From contig CALVJJ010000012.1 of the NCBI GenBank assembly GCA_944332185.1, forward strand, positions 1 through 32,123: a DNA stretch of 32,123 nucleotides, in the 5' to 3' direction. Origin of the DNA: an uncultured Clostridia bacterium (GTDB lineage: Bacteria > Bacillota > Clostridia > Christensenellales > UBA1242). Shown one piece after another: positions 1 to 8,774 of the stretch. The notes under the pieces were generated by a model. That model saw only the letters and a program-made list of their open reading frames with translations, was not told the origin of the DNA and ran no database searches. The number at the start of each line of letters is the position of its first letter. The first letter of the stretch is position 1. The position numbers and the translations under genes are program-made.

Positions 1-1638
1 TCATCATTTTATTCTGGATATGTGGTAGGGTATGTACTCATTGGACTTATGATTCTCGCATTTAAAAACACCAATAGGTATATCACTACAGTAGCCGTGC
101 TGATGACACATCTTTTTACAAGTTATGTTCTGCATGGATATGAGATCACCATTGCTACCCTTGTTGGACTGTTGCTAATTGCAGTAATGTTTATCAGTAT
201 TCCTAAAAAATATTTTGAAAAATGGGTGTATCAGTTCTTTCCTATCGATAGCCAAATGGCAGTAAGAAATATAGTAAACAGAAGTAAAGATAGTCTTTGT
301 AAAAGAATTAGCACCATCTCTATGGTATTCAAAGAAATGGATCGAGCCTATCGACACATGGTGCAAGGACTCATTAGTGAAGAAGAAGCTAAAATGATGA
401 TGACGAATGAATTGCGATCTATGATGTGTAAAAACTGTGCAGAACGTCATCATTGTCATAAAAACACGATGTTGGTAGAGACTATGAAGGAAATGGTTTC
501 GACAGGATTTGAAAAAGGGAAAGTATCTTTACTAGATATTCCACAATATCTATCAAGTAACTGTAAAAGACTCAATGCTATGTTGGCTACCACCAATCAA
601 TTACTTGCTAGTTATAAACATTATGCAAGTATGATCACCAATATGGATAGTAGTAGATTATTGATTGCTGATACCTTAAGTGGCATGAGTGAAGTACTAA
701 ACAAATTAAGTTTAGAAGTCCAATCTAATATTAGTTATGATGGAGCAAAAGAAGAAAGAATCATAGCAGATTTGAGTTATGATAATATTTATGTAACAGA
801 AGCTGTTGTCTACGAGCAAAATATTTATGTCAAAAATGTAACACTTATTGTCAAGAATTTTCACAAAACACTACAAGAAACAAAGCAAATCGAAAAAATT
901 GTAGGAAAAGTATGTGGAACAAAAATGAAGATTGTATCCATGGAATTAGGAACACAACCATCAACACACATCATACAACTTAAGACAAGTCCTAATTATG
1001 ATCTAGTTTATGGGACAGCGACTTGCACTAAAAGTGGAGTAGTGTCTAGTGGAGATACCCATAGCTTGATAGAAATAGATACAGGAAAATATATGGTGGC
1101 TCTTTGCGATGGAATGGGAAGTGGTGAAAAAGCACATTCTGGGAGTCAGTTGGCGATTGGATTATTAGAAAATTTTTATAAAGCAGGTTTTGACAATGAA
1201 ATGATCTTGACAAGCATCAACAAATTGCTCTCCTTATCTAACGATGAACATTTTAATGCTTTAGATGTAACAGTGCTGGATTTTCAAAACAATACCATGG
1301 ATTTTATCAAACTCGGTGCTCCCAAAGGGTATTTAAAAAGAAGTGAAGAAACTATTGTGATTGGGACTAATGGATTGCCGTTAGGTGTATTGGAAGAGAT
1401 GAAACCACATATCACACAAAAGAAAGTAGAAAATTTTGATATGATTATCATGGTGACTGATGGTATTAGTGATGCATTTGGAAGCAGTGATGCTTTAAAA
1501 AATTACATACATACACTAGATACTATCAATCCACAAACTATGGCAGATAATATTTTACAGCAAGCTATGACTTTAGAAGATGGCAAGCCTCAAGATGACA
1601 TGAGTGTATCTGTCGTACGCGTTTTTAAAGTCGTATAA
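1..1638 (+). CDS. spoIIE: Stage II sporulation protein E (PP2C phosphatase), 5' end outside window
   Basis: This is the C-terminal part of SpoIIE, the membrane-bound PP2C-type phosphatase that dephosphorylates SpoIIAA and so activates sigma-F in the forespore. The reading frame is open from base 1, so the gene starts to the left; the GTG at 22 is not a real start. The visible protein begins with the last transmembrane segments, then a soluble linker with a cysteine cluster (CKNCAERHHC, near bases 427-456), then the phosphatase domain. The acidic metal-binding motifs are present: DGMGSGEKAH (Asp near 1108), TDGISDAF (near 1456) and QDDMS (near 1591). About 545 codons are visible, against roughly 830 in Bacillus subtilis SpoIIE. 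The neighbour tilS is also close to spoIIE in Bacillus. A terminator follows directly. Identification is firm; only the N-terminal membrane domain is missing. Confidence 0.95.
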   Translation, partial: SSFYSGYVVGYVLIGLMILAFKNTNRYITTVAVLMTHLFTSYVLHGYEITIATLVGLLLIAVMFISIPKKYFEKWVYQFFPIDSQMAVRNIVNRSKDSLCKRISTISMVFKEMDRAYRHMVQGLISEEEAKMMMTNELRSMMCKNCAERHHCHKNTMLVETMKEMVSTGFEKGKVSLLDIPQYLSSNCKRLNAMLATTNQLLASYKHYASMITNMDSSRLLIADTLSGMSEVLNKLSLEVQSNISYDGAKEERIIADLSYDNIYVTEAVVYEQNIYVKNVTLIVKNFHKTLQETKQIEKIVGKVCGTKMKIVSMELGTQPSTHIIQLKTSPNYDLVYGTATCTKSGVVSSGDTHSLIEIDTGKYMVALCDGMGSGEKAHSGSQLAIGLLENFYKAGFDNEMILTSINKLLSLSNDEHFNALDVTVLDFQNNTMDFIKLGAPKGYLKRSEETIVIGTNGLPLGVLEEMKPHITQKKVENFDMIIMVTDGISDAFGSSDALKNYIHTLDTINPQTMADNILQQAMTLEDGKPQDDMSVSVVRVFKVV

Positions 1639-1670
1639 TGATAAAAAGTAATATACTTATAAAATTAGAT

Positions 1671-1697
1671 AAAGCAAAGAAATTCTTTGCTTTTTTT
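1671..1697 (+). terminator. Intrinsic terminator of spoIIE
   Basis: A 9-bp stem (AAAGCAAAG at 1671-1679 with CTTTGCTTT at 1685-1693, loop AAATT) is followed by a T run. It lies 33 nt after the spoIIE stop codon. Confidence 0.85.
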
Positions 1698-1712
1698 AAA
1701 AATAGGAATTAT

Positions 1713-1747
1713 AAAAAAAGAACCATAAGATATTTTCTTAGGTTCTT
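1713..1747 (-). terminator. Intrinsic terminator of the TasA-like gene
   Basis: Read on the minus strand, the arms AAGAACC-TAAGA and TCTTA-(T)-GGTTCTT form a long stem with one bulged base, followed by a T run (the A run at 1713-1719 on the plus strand). It lies about 50 nt past the stop of the minus-strand gene ending at 1797 and sits back to back with the spoIIE terminator. Confidence 0.8.
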
Positions 1748-1796
1748 ATTTTGTTGAGTGATCCATATCAAACGGAAAGAGTATAGATAGATACTA

Positions 1797-2573
1797 TTAG
1801 ATGGAGAATGCTTGTGTAAAATATGGTTCTACATTACCACTAGTGAGCGCTACCAAAGAATCATGATCATAGAGAATAGATTGTAATGCTTGTACGGTAA
1901 TCGTCATGACTAGACTACTTTGTTGGAAATGATTATCTAATTCTGATCCCGGCAAGGTAATGATGGTATCATCAAATAAAGGAATAGTTTGCCCCATGGT
2001 GGTATTGTCTATTTCTTTTAATGTCCAAGCATTATCGGCTGTAGTAGTTGGATTGGATATATCTCCTACATAATAGAAATATCCATTATAAGATCGCCAC
2101 TTATGTGTTTGATTGGTTGTGGTATTAAGAGTATTGGTGATAGATTGCATGATTTGTGCCGTAATGACATCGATTTTTTCTTGCATTTGTTCTTCTGTCA
2201 GTGTTTCTCCATCGGCTGTTAAATTGTAATTGGTAATGGATAATGCGATGGAAAATCGCAGAATAGATGGGGTATTACTTTCTGTGAGTTTTGCTTGTGC
2301 ATTAAGACGTACTTGTCTACCTGGAGCTAGAGGTTTTCCATCAGTTGTGACAATGGTTAATTTGTCCTCTGCTTCATTAGAAGTATTAAGATCTAGTAAT
2401 GCTACGTCTACCAAACCTCCCATTTGTAATGTGGTTTGTGCCGTGCTTTTATCGGTATACCAAGCAAAAGAAGCCCCTAGTATCAAACTAATGGCTAGTA
2501 AAACGCTAAGAACAATAATGATGACAGATTGTACTTTGTCTCCATATTTGTAATTATGATTCATGTTTTCCAT
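1797..2573 (-). CDS. TasA/camelysin-like secreted protein with signal anchor
   Basis: This is a 258-aa exported protein. It has a short charged N-terminus, a hydrophobic segment at about residues 14-37 and then the sequence GASFAWYTDKSTA. A signal peptide ending in a FAWYTD-type motif is typical of TasA/CotN/camelysin proteins, which the SipW-type signal peptidase processes and which form matrix fibres or coat material. The rest is Thr/Asn/Ser-rich with no cysteines and no visible catalytic motif, which suits a structural surface protein. No sipW gene is visible within the window. The start at 2573 is chosen because a promoter-like -10 (TACAAT) lies 6 nt upstream and no ribosome-binding site is visible; an ATG 9 nt further in (2564) is the alternative. 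The family assignment rests on the signal region and overall composition, so it is moderate. Confidence 0.6.
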   Translation of the reverse strand: MENMNHNYKYGDKVQSVIIIVLSVLLAISLILGASFAWYTDKSTAQTTLQMGGLVDVALLDLNTSNEAEDKLTIVTTDGKPLAPGRQVRLNAQAKLTESNTPSILRFSIALSITNYNLTADGETLTEEQMQEKIDVITAQIMQSITNTLNTTTNQTHKWRSYNGYFYYVGDISNPTTTADNAWTLKEIDNTTMGQTIPLFDDTIITLPGSELDNHFQQSSLVMTITVQALQSILYDHDSLVALTSGNVEPYFTQAFSI

Positions 2574-2579
2574 ATCATC

Positions 2580-2608
2580 ATTGTATCAAAAAGTGTGGAT
2601 AAAAACAA
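2580..2608 (-). promoter_or_regulatory. Promoter of the TasA-like gene with a DnaA box in the spacer
   Basis: On the minus strand TTGTTT (2608-2603), 17 nt and TACAAT (2585-2580) form a sigma-A-like promoter with a weak -35. The first nine spacer bases (2602-2594) are a perfect DnaA box, TTATCCACA. The -10 ends 6 nt before the ATG at 2573, so the transcript would start at or next to the start codon. Confidence 0.45.
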
Positions 2609-2756
2609 ATCTTTTTGCTATAATTACAATTTTTACTATTATTTTTCTTATGCAAGGTGGGCCTTACAAAAAGGTATCCATTGGTAGATATAGAGTAATA
2701 TGTTTTTAGAAACAGGATACTTTCTAGGTAGAAATGGAAAAAGATAAAATTTTTCA

Positions 2757-2785
2757 TTGAAAATTGTTTTATTTTATAGTATACT
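2757..2785 (+). promoter_or_regulatory. Sigma-A promoter of tilS-fhs
   Basis: TTGAAA (2757-2762), a 17-nt spacer and TATACT (2780-2785) lie 33 nt upstream of the tilS start codon. Confidence 0.8.
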
Positions 2786-2818
2786 ATAAATAGAAATAAG
2801 TTGTGTGGGTGAAAGAAT

Positions 2819-4159
2819 ATGTTGGAGAGTGTTTTACAAATTATAAAATCACAAAACATGATACAGCAAGGGGAAAAGGTTGCTGTTGCTTGTTCGGGTG
2901 GTATGGACAGCATGTGCCTGTTGCATTATTTGAATTCTATTAAAGATCAAATAGGATTCTCTTTGTGTGCCATTACGGTAGATCATCAATTAAGAGACAA
3001 TTCTAGTGAAGATAGTCAGTTTGTTGTCAATTATTGTAAAGCCAATGATATTACTGTCTACAAGTATAGTGTGAATGCAAAACAACTAGCAGAAGATAAA
3101 AAAATAAGTACAGAACTTGCTGCACGAGAAGCGCGCTACGGGATCTTTAATGCATTTTTACGAAAGAATATTGCACAAAAAATTGCATTAGCGCATCATC
3201 AAGGAGACCAGGCAGAAACCATACTTTTGAATTTGTTTCGTGGTGCTGGTATTACAGGGGCTCGAGGTATGGAGTTGGTTCGAGATGGGCAGTATATTAG
3301 ACCACTTTTAAAAACAAGCAAAATGGATATCAAATTGTATTTGGCAGAATATGATATTCCTTATGTAACAGATCAAACGAACTTAAGCAATGAATATTCT
3401 AGAAACTATATTCGTAATATGATCATGCCTTTGATTCGTAATCGATGGAAAAATGTCGATAGTAATATTTGTGCATTTGGAGAACTGGCTAGACAAGATG
3501 ATGAATATATTGAAAAGTTAGTAGATGACCAAAGTGTTATTTATCAAGATGAATCTACAGCTCGTATTCCATTGTATTATTTTTCACAAGATGATGTGAT
3601 ATTGAATCGCTTGATGCGAAAAGTTTTAAAAAAGATCGGGTGCTTAATCGATGTCGAAAAGAAGCATTTGCGTATTATTAAAGGACTTGCTTTAGAAGGG
3701 GTGAATGGGAATAAAATCAATTTACCAAACAAACTCGTAGCTATCAAAGAATACAACTATTTGACAATAACGAATAAGGAATTGGCAAAAAATAAGGAAG
3801 AATATCCATTTATTCGAGGAAGAATTGATTTTAAGAATTATGGTGTGATAGAAGCTTTCTTGACAAGAAAATTGCAACTAGATCAATACACACATTTGAT
3901 TGATTATCAAAAATTACCAAAAGATGCTGTATGGAGAACAAGAAAAGATAAAGATATGTTCACCAAATTCGGTGGGGGTACAAAATCTTTGAATGAATTC
4001 TTAATTGATAAAAAAGTCCCAGTACGATATAGAGATATTATACCTGTTTTGGCTAGTGGGAATGAGATTCTTGTTGTGGCAGGGGTAGAAATATCTGATC
4101 GTGTCAAAATTGATGAGAATACAAAAACAGCCATTGGGATCAACTGTACACAATTTTAG
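2819..4159 (+). CDS. tilS: tRNA(Ile)-lysidine synthase
   Basis: TilS attaches lysine to C34 of the CAU-anticodon tRNA-Ile, using ATP, so that it reads AUA codons and is charged with isoleucine. The N-type ATP pyrophosphatase motif SGGMDS is at residues 26-31, followed by the family regions TVDHQLRDNS, AAREARYGIF, AHHQGDQAETILLNLFRG and SRNYIRNMIMP. The C-terminal TilS_C domain is present (VRYRDIIPVLASGNEILVVAGVEISDR). The length of 446 aa is normal. The start is ATG with an upstream GGGTGAAAG as a moderate ribosome-binding site, 33 nt after a good promoter. No terminator is seen before fhs 51 nt downstream, so the two genes are probably co-transcribed. In Bacillus the next gene is hprT; here it is fhs. 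The enzyme is cytoplasmic and expected to be essential. Confidence 0.95.
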   Translation: MLESVLQIIKSQNMIQQGEKVAVACSGGMDSMCLLHYLNSIKDQIGFSLCAITVDHQLRDNSSEDSQFVVNYCKANDITVYKYSVNAKQLAEDKKISTELAAREARYGIFNAFLRKNIAQKIALAHHQGDQAETILLNLFRGAGITGARGMELVRDGQYIRPLLKTSKMDIKLYLAEYDIPYVTDQTNLSNEYSRNYIRNMIMPLIRNRWKNVDSNICAFGELARQDDEYIEKLVDDQSVIYQDESTARIPLYYFSQDDVILNRLMRKVLKKIGCLIDVEKKHLRIIKGLALEGVNGNKINLPNKLVAIKEYNYLTITNKELAKNKEEYPFIRGRIDFKNYGVIEAFLTRKLQLDQYTHLIDYQKLPKDAVWRTRKDKDMFTKFGGGTKSLNEFLIDKKVPVRYRDIIPVLASGNEILVVAGVEISDRVKIDENTKTAIGINCTQF

Positions 4160-4210
4160 AGTAAGGAAGGAAAACTCTTTGCTATTTGAAACCATTATGT
4201 AGGTGAGAAG

Positions 4211-5800
4211 ATGAAAAAAATACAAAAAATTGCAAAAAGATTACATATAAAAAGAAAAGATTTGATTGTATTAGGCAATGTCGCCAAGATTGATAGAGAA
4301 CCCGGACGCAGCAAAGGGAACTTAATATTGGTGACAGCTACCAATCCAACTGATGCAGGCATTGGAAAAACCACTGTCAGTATTGCATTGGCTGATGCTC
4401 TCAATCGCATAAAACCAACTTGTGTTGTGTTACGAGAGCCAAGTTTAGGTCCAGTCTTTGGCAGAAAAGGGTGTGCGACAGGAGGAGGTAAAGCACAGGT
4501 CATACCTCAAGAAATCAATTTGCATTTTACCGGAGATTTTCATGCCATTACGAGTGCCAACAATTTACTTTGTGCTATGATAGACAATTCCATTTATCAG
4601 GGCAATCCTTTAGATATTCAAAAAGTGGTATTTCATCGATGTTTGGATATGAATGATCGTGCACTAAGAGATGTGACATTGTCTAGTGGAAGAAAAGAAA
4701 GTTTTGTCATCACTCCAGCAAGTGAGATCATGGCTGTCATGTGTTTAGCCGAATCTATGAAAGATTTGAGAAGAAGACTAGAGAATATTATTATTGGATA
4801 TAATGGCAAAGGAGAAGAAATTCTAGCAAAACAACTAGGGTGTATTGATGCGATGTTGATTTTGTTACAAGATGCTTTCAAAGTCAATTTGACACAAACT
4901 TTGGAAGAAACACCTGCTATGATTCATCTAGGACCATTTGCTAATATTGCACATGGGTGTAATAGTGTTCGTGCGACAAGAACAGCTCTAGATTCCAGTG
5001 ATTTTGTAGTCACAGAAGCAGGCTTTGGGGCTGACTTGGGCATGGAAAAATTTTTAGATGTCAAGTGTAGAATTTTAGGACAATACCCATATTGTATTGT
5101 TTTAGTCACGACTTTGGATAGTCTGTTGCTATATGGTAATGGAGATATGGAAAAAGGTATGTATGTTTTAGATAAACATATAGACACCATTCAACATATT
5201 TATGATTTGCCTGTTGTGGTAACAGTGAATGTATTTGAACATGATACCAGATCGCAATTAGAAGAAGTAGAAAAACATTGTCAAAAACTGCAAGTGGCTT
5301 TTGCGTATAATTATGCCTATACCAATGGGGGAACGGGAGCGATTGAACTTGCAAAACAAGTGGTATCTGTGATGCAAAGAAAGAAAAAAATCAAACAAGT
5401 CTATGCATTAAAAGATACGGTGGAAGAAAAGATTCAAAAAGTGTGTCGTAAAATTTATGGAGCAATAGATGTTGTATTAAGTCCAGTAGCATTAGAAAAA
5501 TTACAAGGGATTGATAAAAAATATTTAGATTTCCCTGTGATGATCGCCAAAACGCCATATAGTCTAACGGGTAAAAAATCAGACCAAGGAGTAATTGGTA
5601 GAGAAAATGTATGGTACACAGATTTTAGTCCAACAAAAGAAAATGGATTTACCATAGAAGTAACTGATTTGGAAGTAAAAGGTGGAGCAGAATTCATCGT
5701 GGTGTATGTGGGAGATGTTTTACTTATGCCAGGACTGAATAAAAAACCAAATGCTTTAAAAATGGTGTGTACAAAAGATAAGACAGAATTTGTGTTTTAA
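4211..5800 (+). CDS. fhs: Formate-tetrahydrofolate ligase, divergent
   Basis: Fhs makes 10-formyl-THF from formate, THF and ATP for one-carbon metabolism. Family landmarks are clear: LREPSLGPVFG, GGGKAQVIPQEINLHFTGDFHAITSANNLL, DMNDRALR, ASEIMAVMCLA, GPFANIAHGCNS, VTEAGFGADLGMEKFLD and a C-terminal MPGL. It is 529 aa, about 25-30 shorter than the usual 556, because the N-terminal segment before the nucleotide loop is reduced (the conserved YGKYKAK region has become LGNVAKI). The P-loop reads TDAGIGKTT at residues 47-55 where the family has TPxGEGKT/ST, so the conserved Pro and Glu are lost while Gly-Lys-Thr remains. The end also carries an unusual stretch around GRENVWYTDFSP. AGGTGAG just upstream is the ribosome-binding site. 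Co-transcription with tilS is likely. It is probably a functional ligase that evolves fast, but specificity or rate could be changed. Confidence 0.85.
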   Translation: MKKIQKIAKRLHIKRKDLIVLGNVAKIDREPGRSKGNLILVTATNPTDAGIGKTTVSIALADALNRIKPTCVVLREPSLGPVFGRKGCATGGGKAQVIPQEINLHFTGDFHAITSANNLLCAMIDNSIYQGNPLDIQKVVFHRCLDMNDRALRDVTLSSGRKESFVITPASEIMAVMCLAESMKDLRRRLENIIIGYNGKGEEILAKQLGCIDAMLILLQDAFKVNLTQTLEETPAMIHLGPFANIAHGCNSVRATRTALDSSDFVVTEAGFGADLGMEKFLDVKCRILGQYPYCIVLVTTLDSLLLYGNGDMEKGMYVLDKHIDTIQHIYDLPVVVTVNVFEHDTRSQLEEVEKHCQKLQVAFAYNYAYTNGGTGAIELAKQVVSVMQRKKKIKQVYALKDTVEEKIQKVCRKIYGAIDVVLSPVALEKLQGIDKKYLDFPVMIAKTPYSLTGKKSDQGVIGRENVWYTDFSPTKENGFTIEVTDLEVKGGAEFIVVYVGDVLLMPGLNKKPNALKMVCTKDKTEFVF

Positions 5801-5853
5801 CGTAGACGAAATAAGGAAAAACCATAAAATATAAAATAAAATATAGAAAAAAT

Positions 5854-5884
5854 AAAAAAGGGAAGAAAACCTTCCCTTTTTTGT
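5854..5884 (+). terminator. Intrinsic terminator of fhs
   Basis: A 12-bp perfect stem (AAAAAAGGGAAG at 5854-5865 with CTTCCCTTTTTT at 5871-5882) has loop AAAAC and ends in a T run. Confidence 0.9.
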
Positions 5885-6018
5885 TTTCCGACAAGATGGT
5901 TACTGTACCAATAGATAGAAAAAGGTACCATGCCCAAATGTTTATAGGAAAACAAGTATAGTATCTATCAAAAATCAAAAAGTATACAAACTCGGTAAAA
6001 ATATTTTGACAACCCCTC

Positions 6019-6047
6019 TTGAAATTGCATATAGATTGTGGTATACT
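6019..6047 (+). promoter_or_regulatory. Sigma-A promoter of the 579-aa unknown gene
   Basis: TTGAAA (6019-6024), a 17-nt spacer and TATACT (6042-6047) with an extended TGG before the -10. A second TTGACA at 6005-6010 is too far from the -10 to be used with it. The promoter position excludes the upstream in-frame start at 6006. Confidence 0.8.
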
Positions 6048-6071
6048 AATCATGCAAAAAGAGGTGAAAAA

Positions 6072-7811
6072 ATGCGAAAATTAAGTAGTTATACAATCAA
6101 AGAATATGAAACTTATATGAAACAAGTCATGGAAAAACATGAAGTGACAAGACCATTAGCAGATATTTTATCTTCTTATAAAAATAAAAATCCAAAACAT
6201 ATAAAAATAGATTTTAATGTGTTTGCTGTCATGGACGAGTTTTTGACTACACTAGAAAAATATGGATTAGATACCATTCCAAATATCAAAGATAATATTA
6301 GAAGAGTGGTAAGAGGCGTCAATTTTCAAAAGTTTTATGAAATGCTTGATTTTTTGCAAAGCGATACGGTAGCGATTGAACCAAAACAATTTTTCAATAG
6401 AGCTAGTGTGTTTTTAATGGATTTTGACTTAACAGCCACGAAAGAAGTGTTAAAAACTTTAAAACGCATGGGGTATGATTATAAAACGATGTTCTTAAAA
6501 TGTAAAGAACTTACTGTCAATCCAAATCTTCCTTTGCTAAAAGGGTACAAAAAAATAATGCGTATGAATGCAAAGTTTGAAAATCCACAAACACCAAGAG
6601 CTATTGCAGAAAATACGCCTAGTATCTTTGTCAAGGGAGATATTAGAGAATTGCCAAAAATTTTACAAGCATTATCCAATAGTACGTATGAATATGTTAG
6701 AAAAAACAAATATTCTCATAAAGAAGAAGTGGTGCAAGAAAAATTGTTCCAACCATTAGATAGAGTACTATTAAGTAATGGGGATTTGCTATCCATGGAA
6801 GATGCTTCCGAAATAGAAAAACTGAATGGATTTTTAAAAGAAAACGGACTAAGTGTGTTAGAAATTTTCTCTGTGAATACCAGTATTTATCGCCGTGCGA
6901 AATATGATTTGTATGCTCCAGCTTATGAATTAGCTATTCGTTTGCGTTCTGGCGATGATGAAAAGAGGTATCAAGAAGTTAAAGAGGAAATCAATCAAAT
7001 TATTGTCAAAAATCCAGCATGGCTTGTATCCATTACTGAAGACAGTGTGAGAAAAGGCTATCAACAATCCAATGAATTATGTGAATGGAATGAAAAATTA
7101 GCTGATATTTATCATATGGCGAATCCAAAGGTAAGCACAAAATCCTATTCTTGTGATATGCAAAAATTATTAGAAGTATTCGAATATGTATACCAAGATG
7201 CTGACATTGCAAAAGAAAAAATCTTAAGTGATCCAAGAGTCAAACAAATACGTAATGCAACCACCTTTGAAAAAAATTTTAAGTTACTAGAAAGTAATGA
7301 AAAATTCATTGGCAATCGTGATGAATTGGTAGAATTAGTTGATGCAAATCTCAATAAGATGACAAAAAGGTATCTTCCTTACTTATTAGATCCAGAGAAT
7401 GCCATTTTAAAGGAGAAAGGCAGAGAACCTAAAAAGAGTACAAAAATAAAGATTGATGAAACCAATGTCAAAATTTATCATTTGACCACGAAAGCAAAGA
7501 CAACCACTTTGGAATTAGATGGAAATAATTTAACCAAGAAAAGCAGAAACTTATTATATCAACTTTTGCTTCGAACCAGTGAAGGTGATGAACAAAAATT
7601 CATAGAATCGATTATTAGTTATATTGCTTCCAGTAAAGAATTGGTAAAACAAGTGAATCATGTGGCAACAACTCAAAAAATTGATGTTAAAGACATTGCA
7701 AAATATCTACAAGCAAAGAAAAGAATTTTAAAACAAAAAGAAGAAGTGAGTATAGAAGATGTTGACAATCTAGAAAACATTGATACGAACTTTGATGATC
7801 ATGAACAATAA
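6072..7811 (+). CDS. Unrecognised 579-aa helical cytoplasmic protein
   Basis: I do not recognise this protein. The start at 6072 is chosen because a strong promoter ends at 6047 and AGAGGTG lies 6 nt upstream of this ATG; the longer frame from 6006 would begin inside the promoter. The 579-aa product has no signal peptide, no membrane segment, no P-loop and almost no cysteine. It is rich in Lys, Glu, Leu and Asn and looks helical throughout. The N-terminal third resembles loosely repeated helix pairs (for example RPLADILSSYKNKNP, VLKTLKRMGYDYKTMFLKC), which might be a solenoid, and the C-terminus is charged (KRILKQKEEVSIEDVDN). It forms its own transcription unit, convergent with dnaI. A scaffold or nucleic-acid-associated role is only a guess. 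Confidence 0.85.
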   Translation: MRKLSSYTIKEYETYMKQVMEKHEVTRPLADILSSYKNKNPKHIKIDFNVFAVMDEFLTTLEKYGLDTIPNIKDNIRRVVRGVNFQKFYEMLDFLQSDTVAIEPKQFFNRASVFLMDFDLTATKEVLKTLKRMGYDYKTMFLKCKELTVNPNLPLLKGYKKIMRMNAKFENPQTPRAIAENTPSIFVKGDIRELPKILQALSNSTYEYVRKNKYSHKEEVVQEKLFQPLDRVLLSNGDLLSMEDASEIEKLNGFLKENGLSVLEIFSVNTSIYRRAKYDLYAPAYELAIRLRSGDDEKRYQEVKEEINQIIVKNPAWLVSITEDSVRKGYQQSNELCEWNEKLADIYHMANPKVSTKSYSCDMQKLLEVFEYVYQDADIAKEKILSDPRVKQIRNATTFEKNFKLLESNEKFIGNRDELVELVDANLNKMTKRYLPYLLDPENAILKEKGREPKKSTKIKIDETNVKIYHLTTKAKTTTLELDGNNLTKKSRNLLYQLLLRTSEGDEQKFIESIISYIASSKELVKQVNHVATTQKIDVKDIAKYLQAKKRILKQKEEVSIEDVDNLENIDTNFDDHEQ

Positions 7812-7816
7812 GAATT

Positions 7817-7850
7817 AAAAAAATAGCCTTCTTGAAGAAGGTTATTTTTT
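7817..7850. terminator. Bidirectional terminator between the unknown gene and dnaI
   Basis: The arms AAAAAATAGCCTTC and GAAGGTTATTTTTT pair with one G-T wobble around a TTGAA loop, with A and T runs on opposite sides. It serves the plus-strand gene; on the minus strand its arm covers the last codons and stop of dnaI (7842-7850). Confidence 0.8.
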
Positions 7851-8774
7851 ATGTCTTAAATTATTGGCTTGCATTTCTACAAATATTGCATCTTTTTGAT
7901 TGGTTAGTCTAGAGAAAATACGTTCTTCATATCTTTCTAAAATATCATCAGGGAATAAATTAGTCGTAATGATTGTTTTCTTTTGACTCGTAAACCTATC
8001 ATTTAGGACTTGATATAAGTATTCTAAGGTAACATTTTTCAAAATAGATTCTGTGCCCAAATCATCGATTACCAGCAATTCTGGATTCAAATATTTATCC
8101 ATAATATCCTGTTTTTCTTCTAATGGTGCACAATGGTATTGAAGCATTTCTTGATTGAAAGTAAAAGAAGATACATAGTATGTAGGGACATATTGTGCAA
8201 TGGCTTTTTGCACCATGCATTCTGCCAAATAGGTTTTCCCTGTGCCTGTCAATCCACAAATGACAAAAAATTGTTTTTTAGTTGTATAAATTTGATCAAT
8301 AAATTGTTGTGCTGTTTGATACAAATATTTTATGTTTTCTCGGTATGGCTCTTCAAAACAATTTAGTGTGGTAGTTTCAAAACTAGGTAAAGTTCTGTTG
8401 CGAATGCCACTTTCTTCTAGTAATAGTTGAGATACTATTTTTTGAAAGCATTGGCATCGACCGTTGTCTGTCTTTCCAGTATCATGACAAATAGGGCAAG
8501 TATATTGTGGTTGTAAAGATTGAGAAGACATACCTAATGAATGTAAAAAACCTTCTTTGATGTCTTGAATTTCTTTTAATTTCTTTTTATCAGCTTTGAC
8601 ATCTAATCCAAAATATTCTTTTTTTGCTAGGTCGATCTTACAAGTTTGTTCTGCTTCATATACTTGTTTAAATTGTGGGTTTTTCAAAGTTTTTTGCAGG
8701 GTAGCATAAGCGTTTTGTTCTGCCAAATCATGCCTATTTTGAATAATTTTTTCTGCTTTTAGATATATATTCAT
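7842..8774 (-). CDS. dnaI: Primosomal helicase loader DnaI
   Basis: DnaI is the AAA+ ATPase that loads the replicative helicase (DnaC in Bacillus) at origins and stalled forks. The N-terminal half carries the expected zinc-binding cluster: Cys93, Cys96, Cys107 and Cys109 with His97 (CPICHDTG then CQC). Walker A GLTGTGKT is at residues 174-181 and Walker B LLVIDDLG at 233-240, followed by sensor I (ITTN) and an arginine-finger region (YEERIFSRL). The length of 310 aa is that of Bacillus DnaI. Its ATG overlaps the dnaB stop codon by one base (TAATG), which suggests translational coupling; AAGGAGA lies about 15 nt upstream inside dnaB. The gene pair is the same as in Bacillus, where nrdR precedes it; nrdR is absent here. 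Confidence 0.93.
   Translation of the reverse strand: MNIYLKAEKIIQNRHDLAEQNAYATLQKTLKNPQFKQVYEAEQTCKIDLAKKEYFGLDVKADKKKLKEIQDIKEGFLHSLGMSSQSLQPQYTCPICHDTGKTDNGRCQCFQKIVSQLLLEESGIRNRTLPSFETTTLNCFEEPYRENIKYLYQTAQQFIDQIYTTKKQFFVICGLTGTGKTYLAECMVQKAIAQYVPTYYVSSFTFNQEMLQYHCAPLEEKQDIMDKYLNPELLVIDDLGTESILKNVTLEYLYQVLNDRFTSQKKTIITTNLFPDDILERYEERIFSRLTNQKDAIFVEMQANNLRHKK

Noticed and set aside
2230-2553. 107-codon plus-strand frame
   Set aside because: Antisense shadow of the TasA-like gene with no expression signals.
6005-6010. TTGACA as -35 of the 579-aa gene
   Set aside because: It is 31 nt from the TATACT; TTGAAA at 6019 has the right 17-nt spacing.
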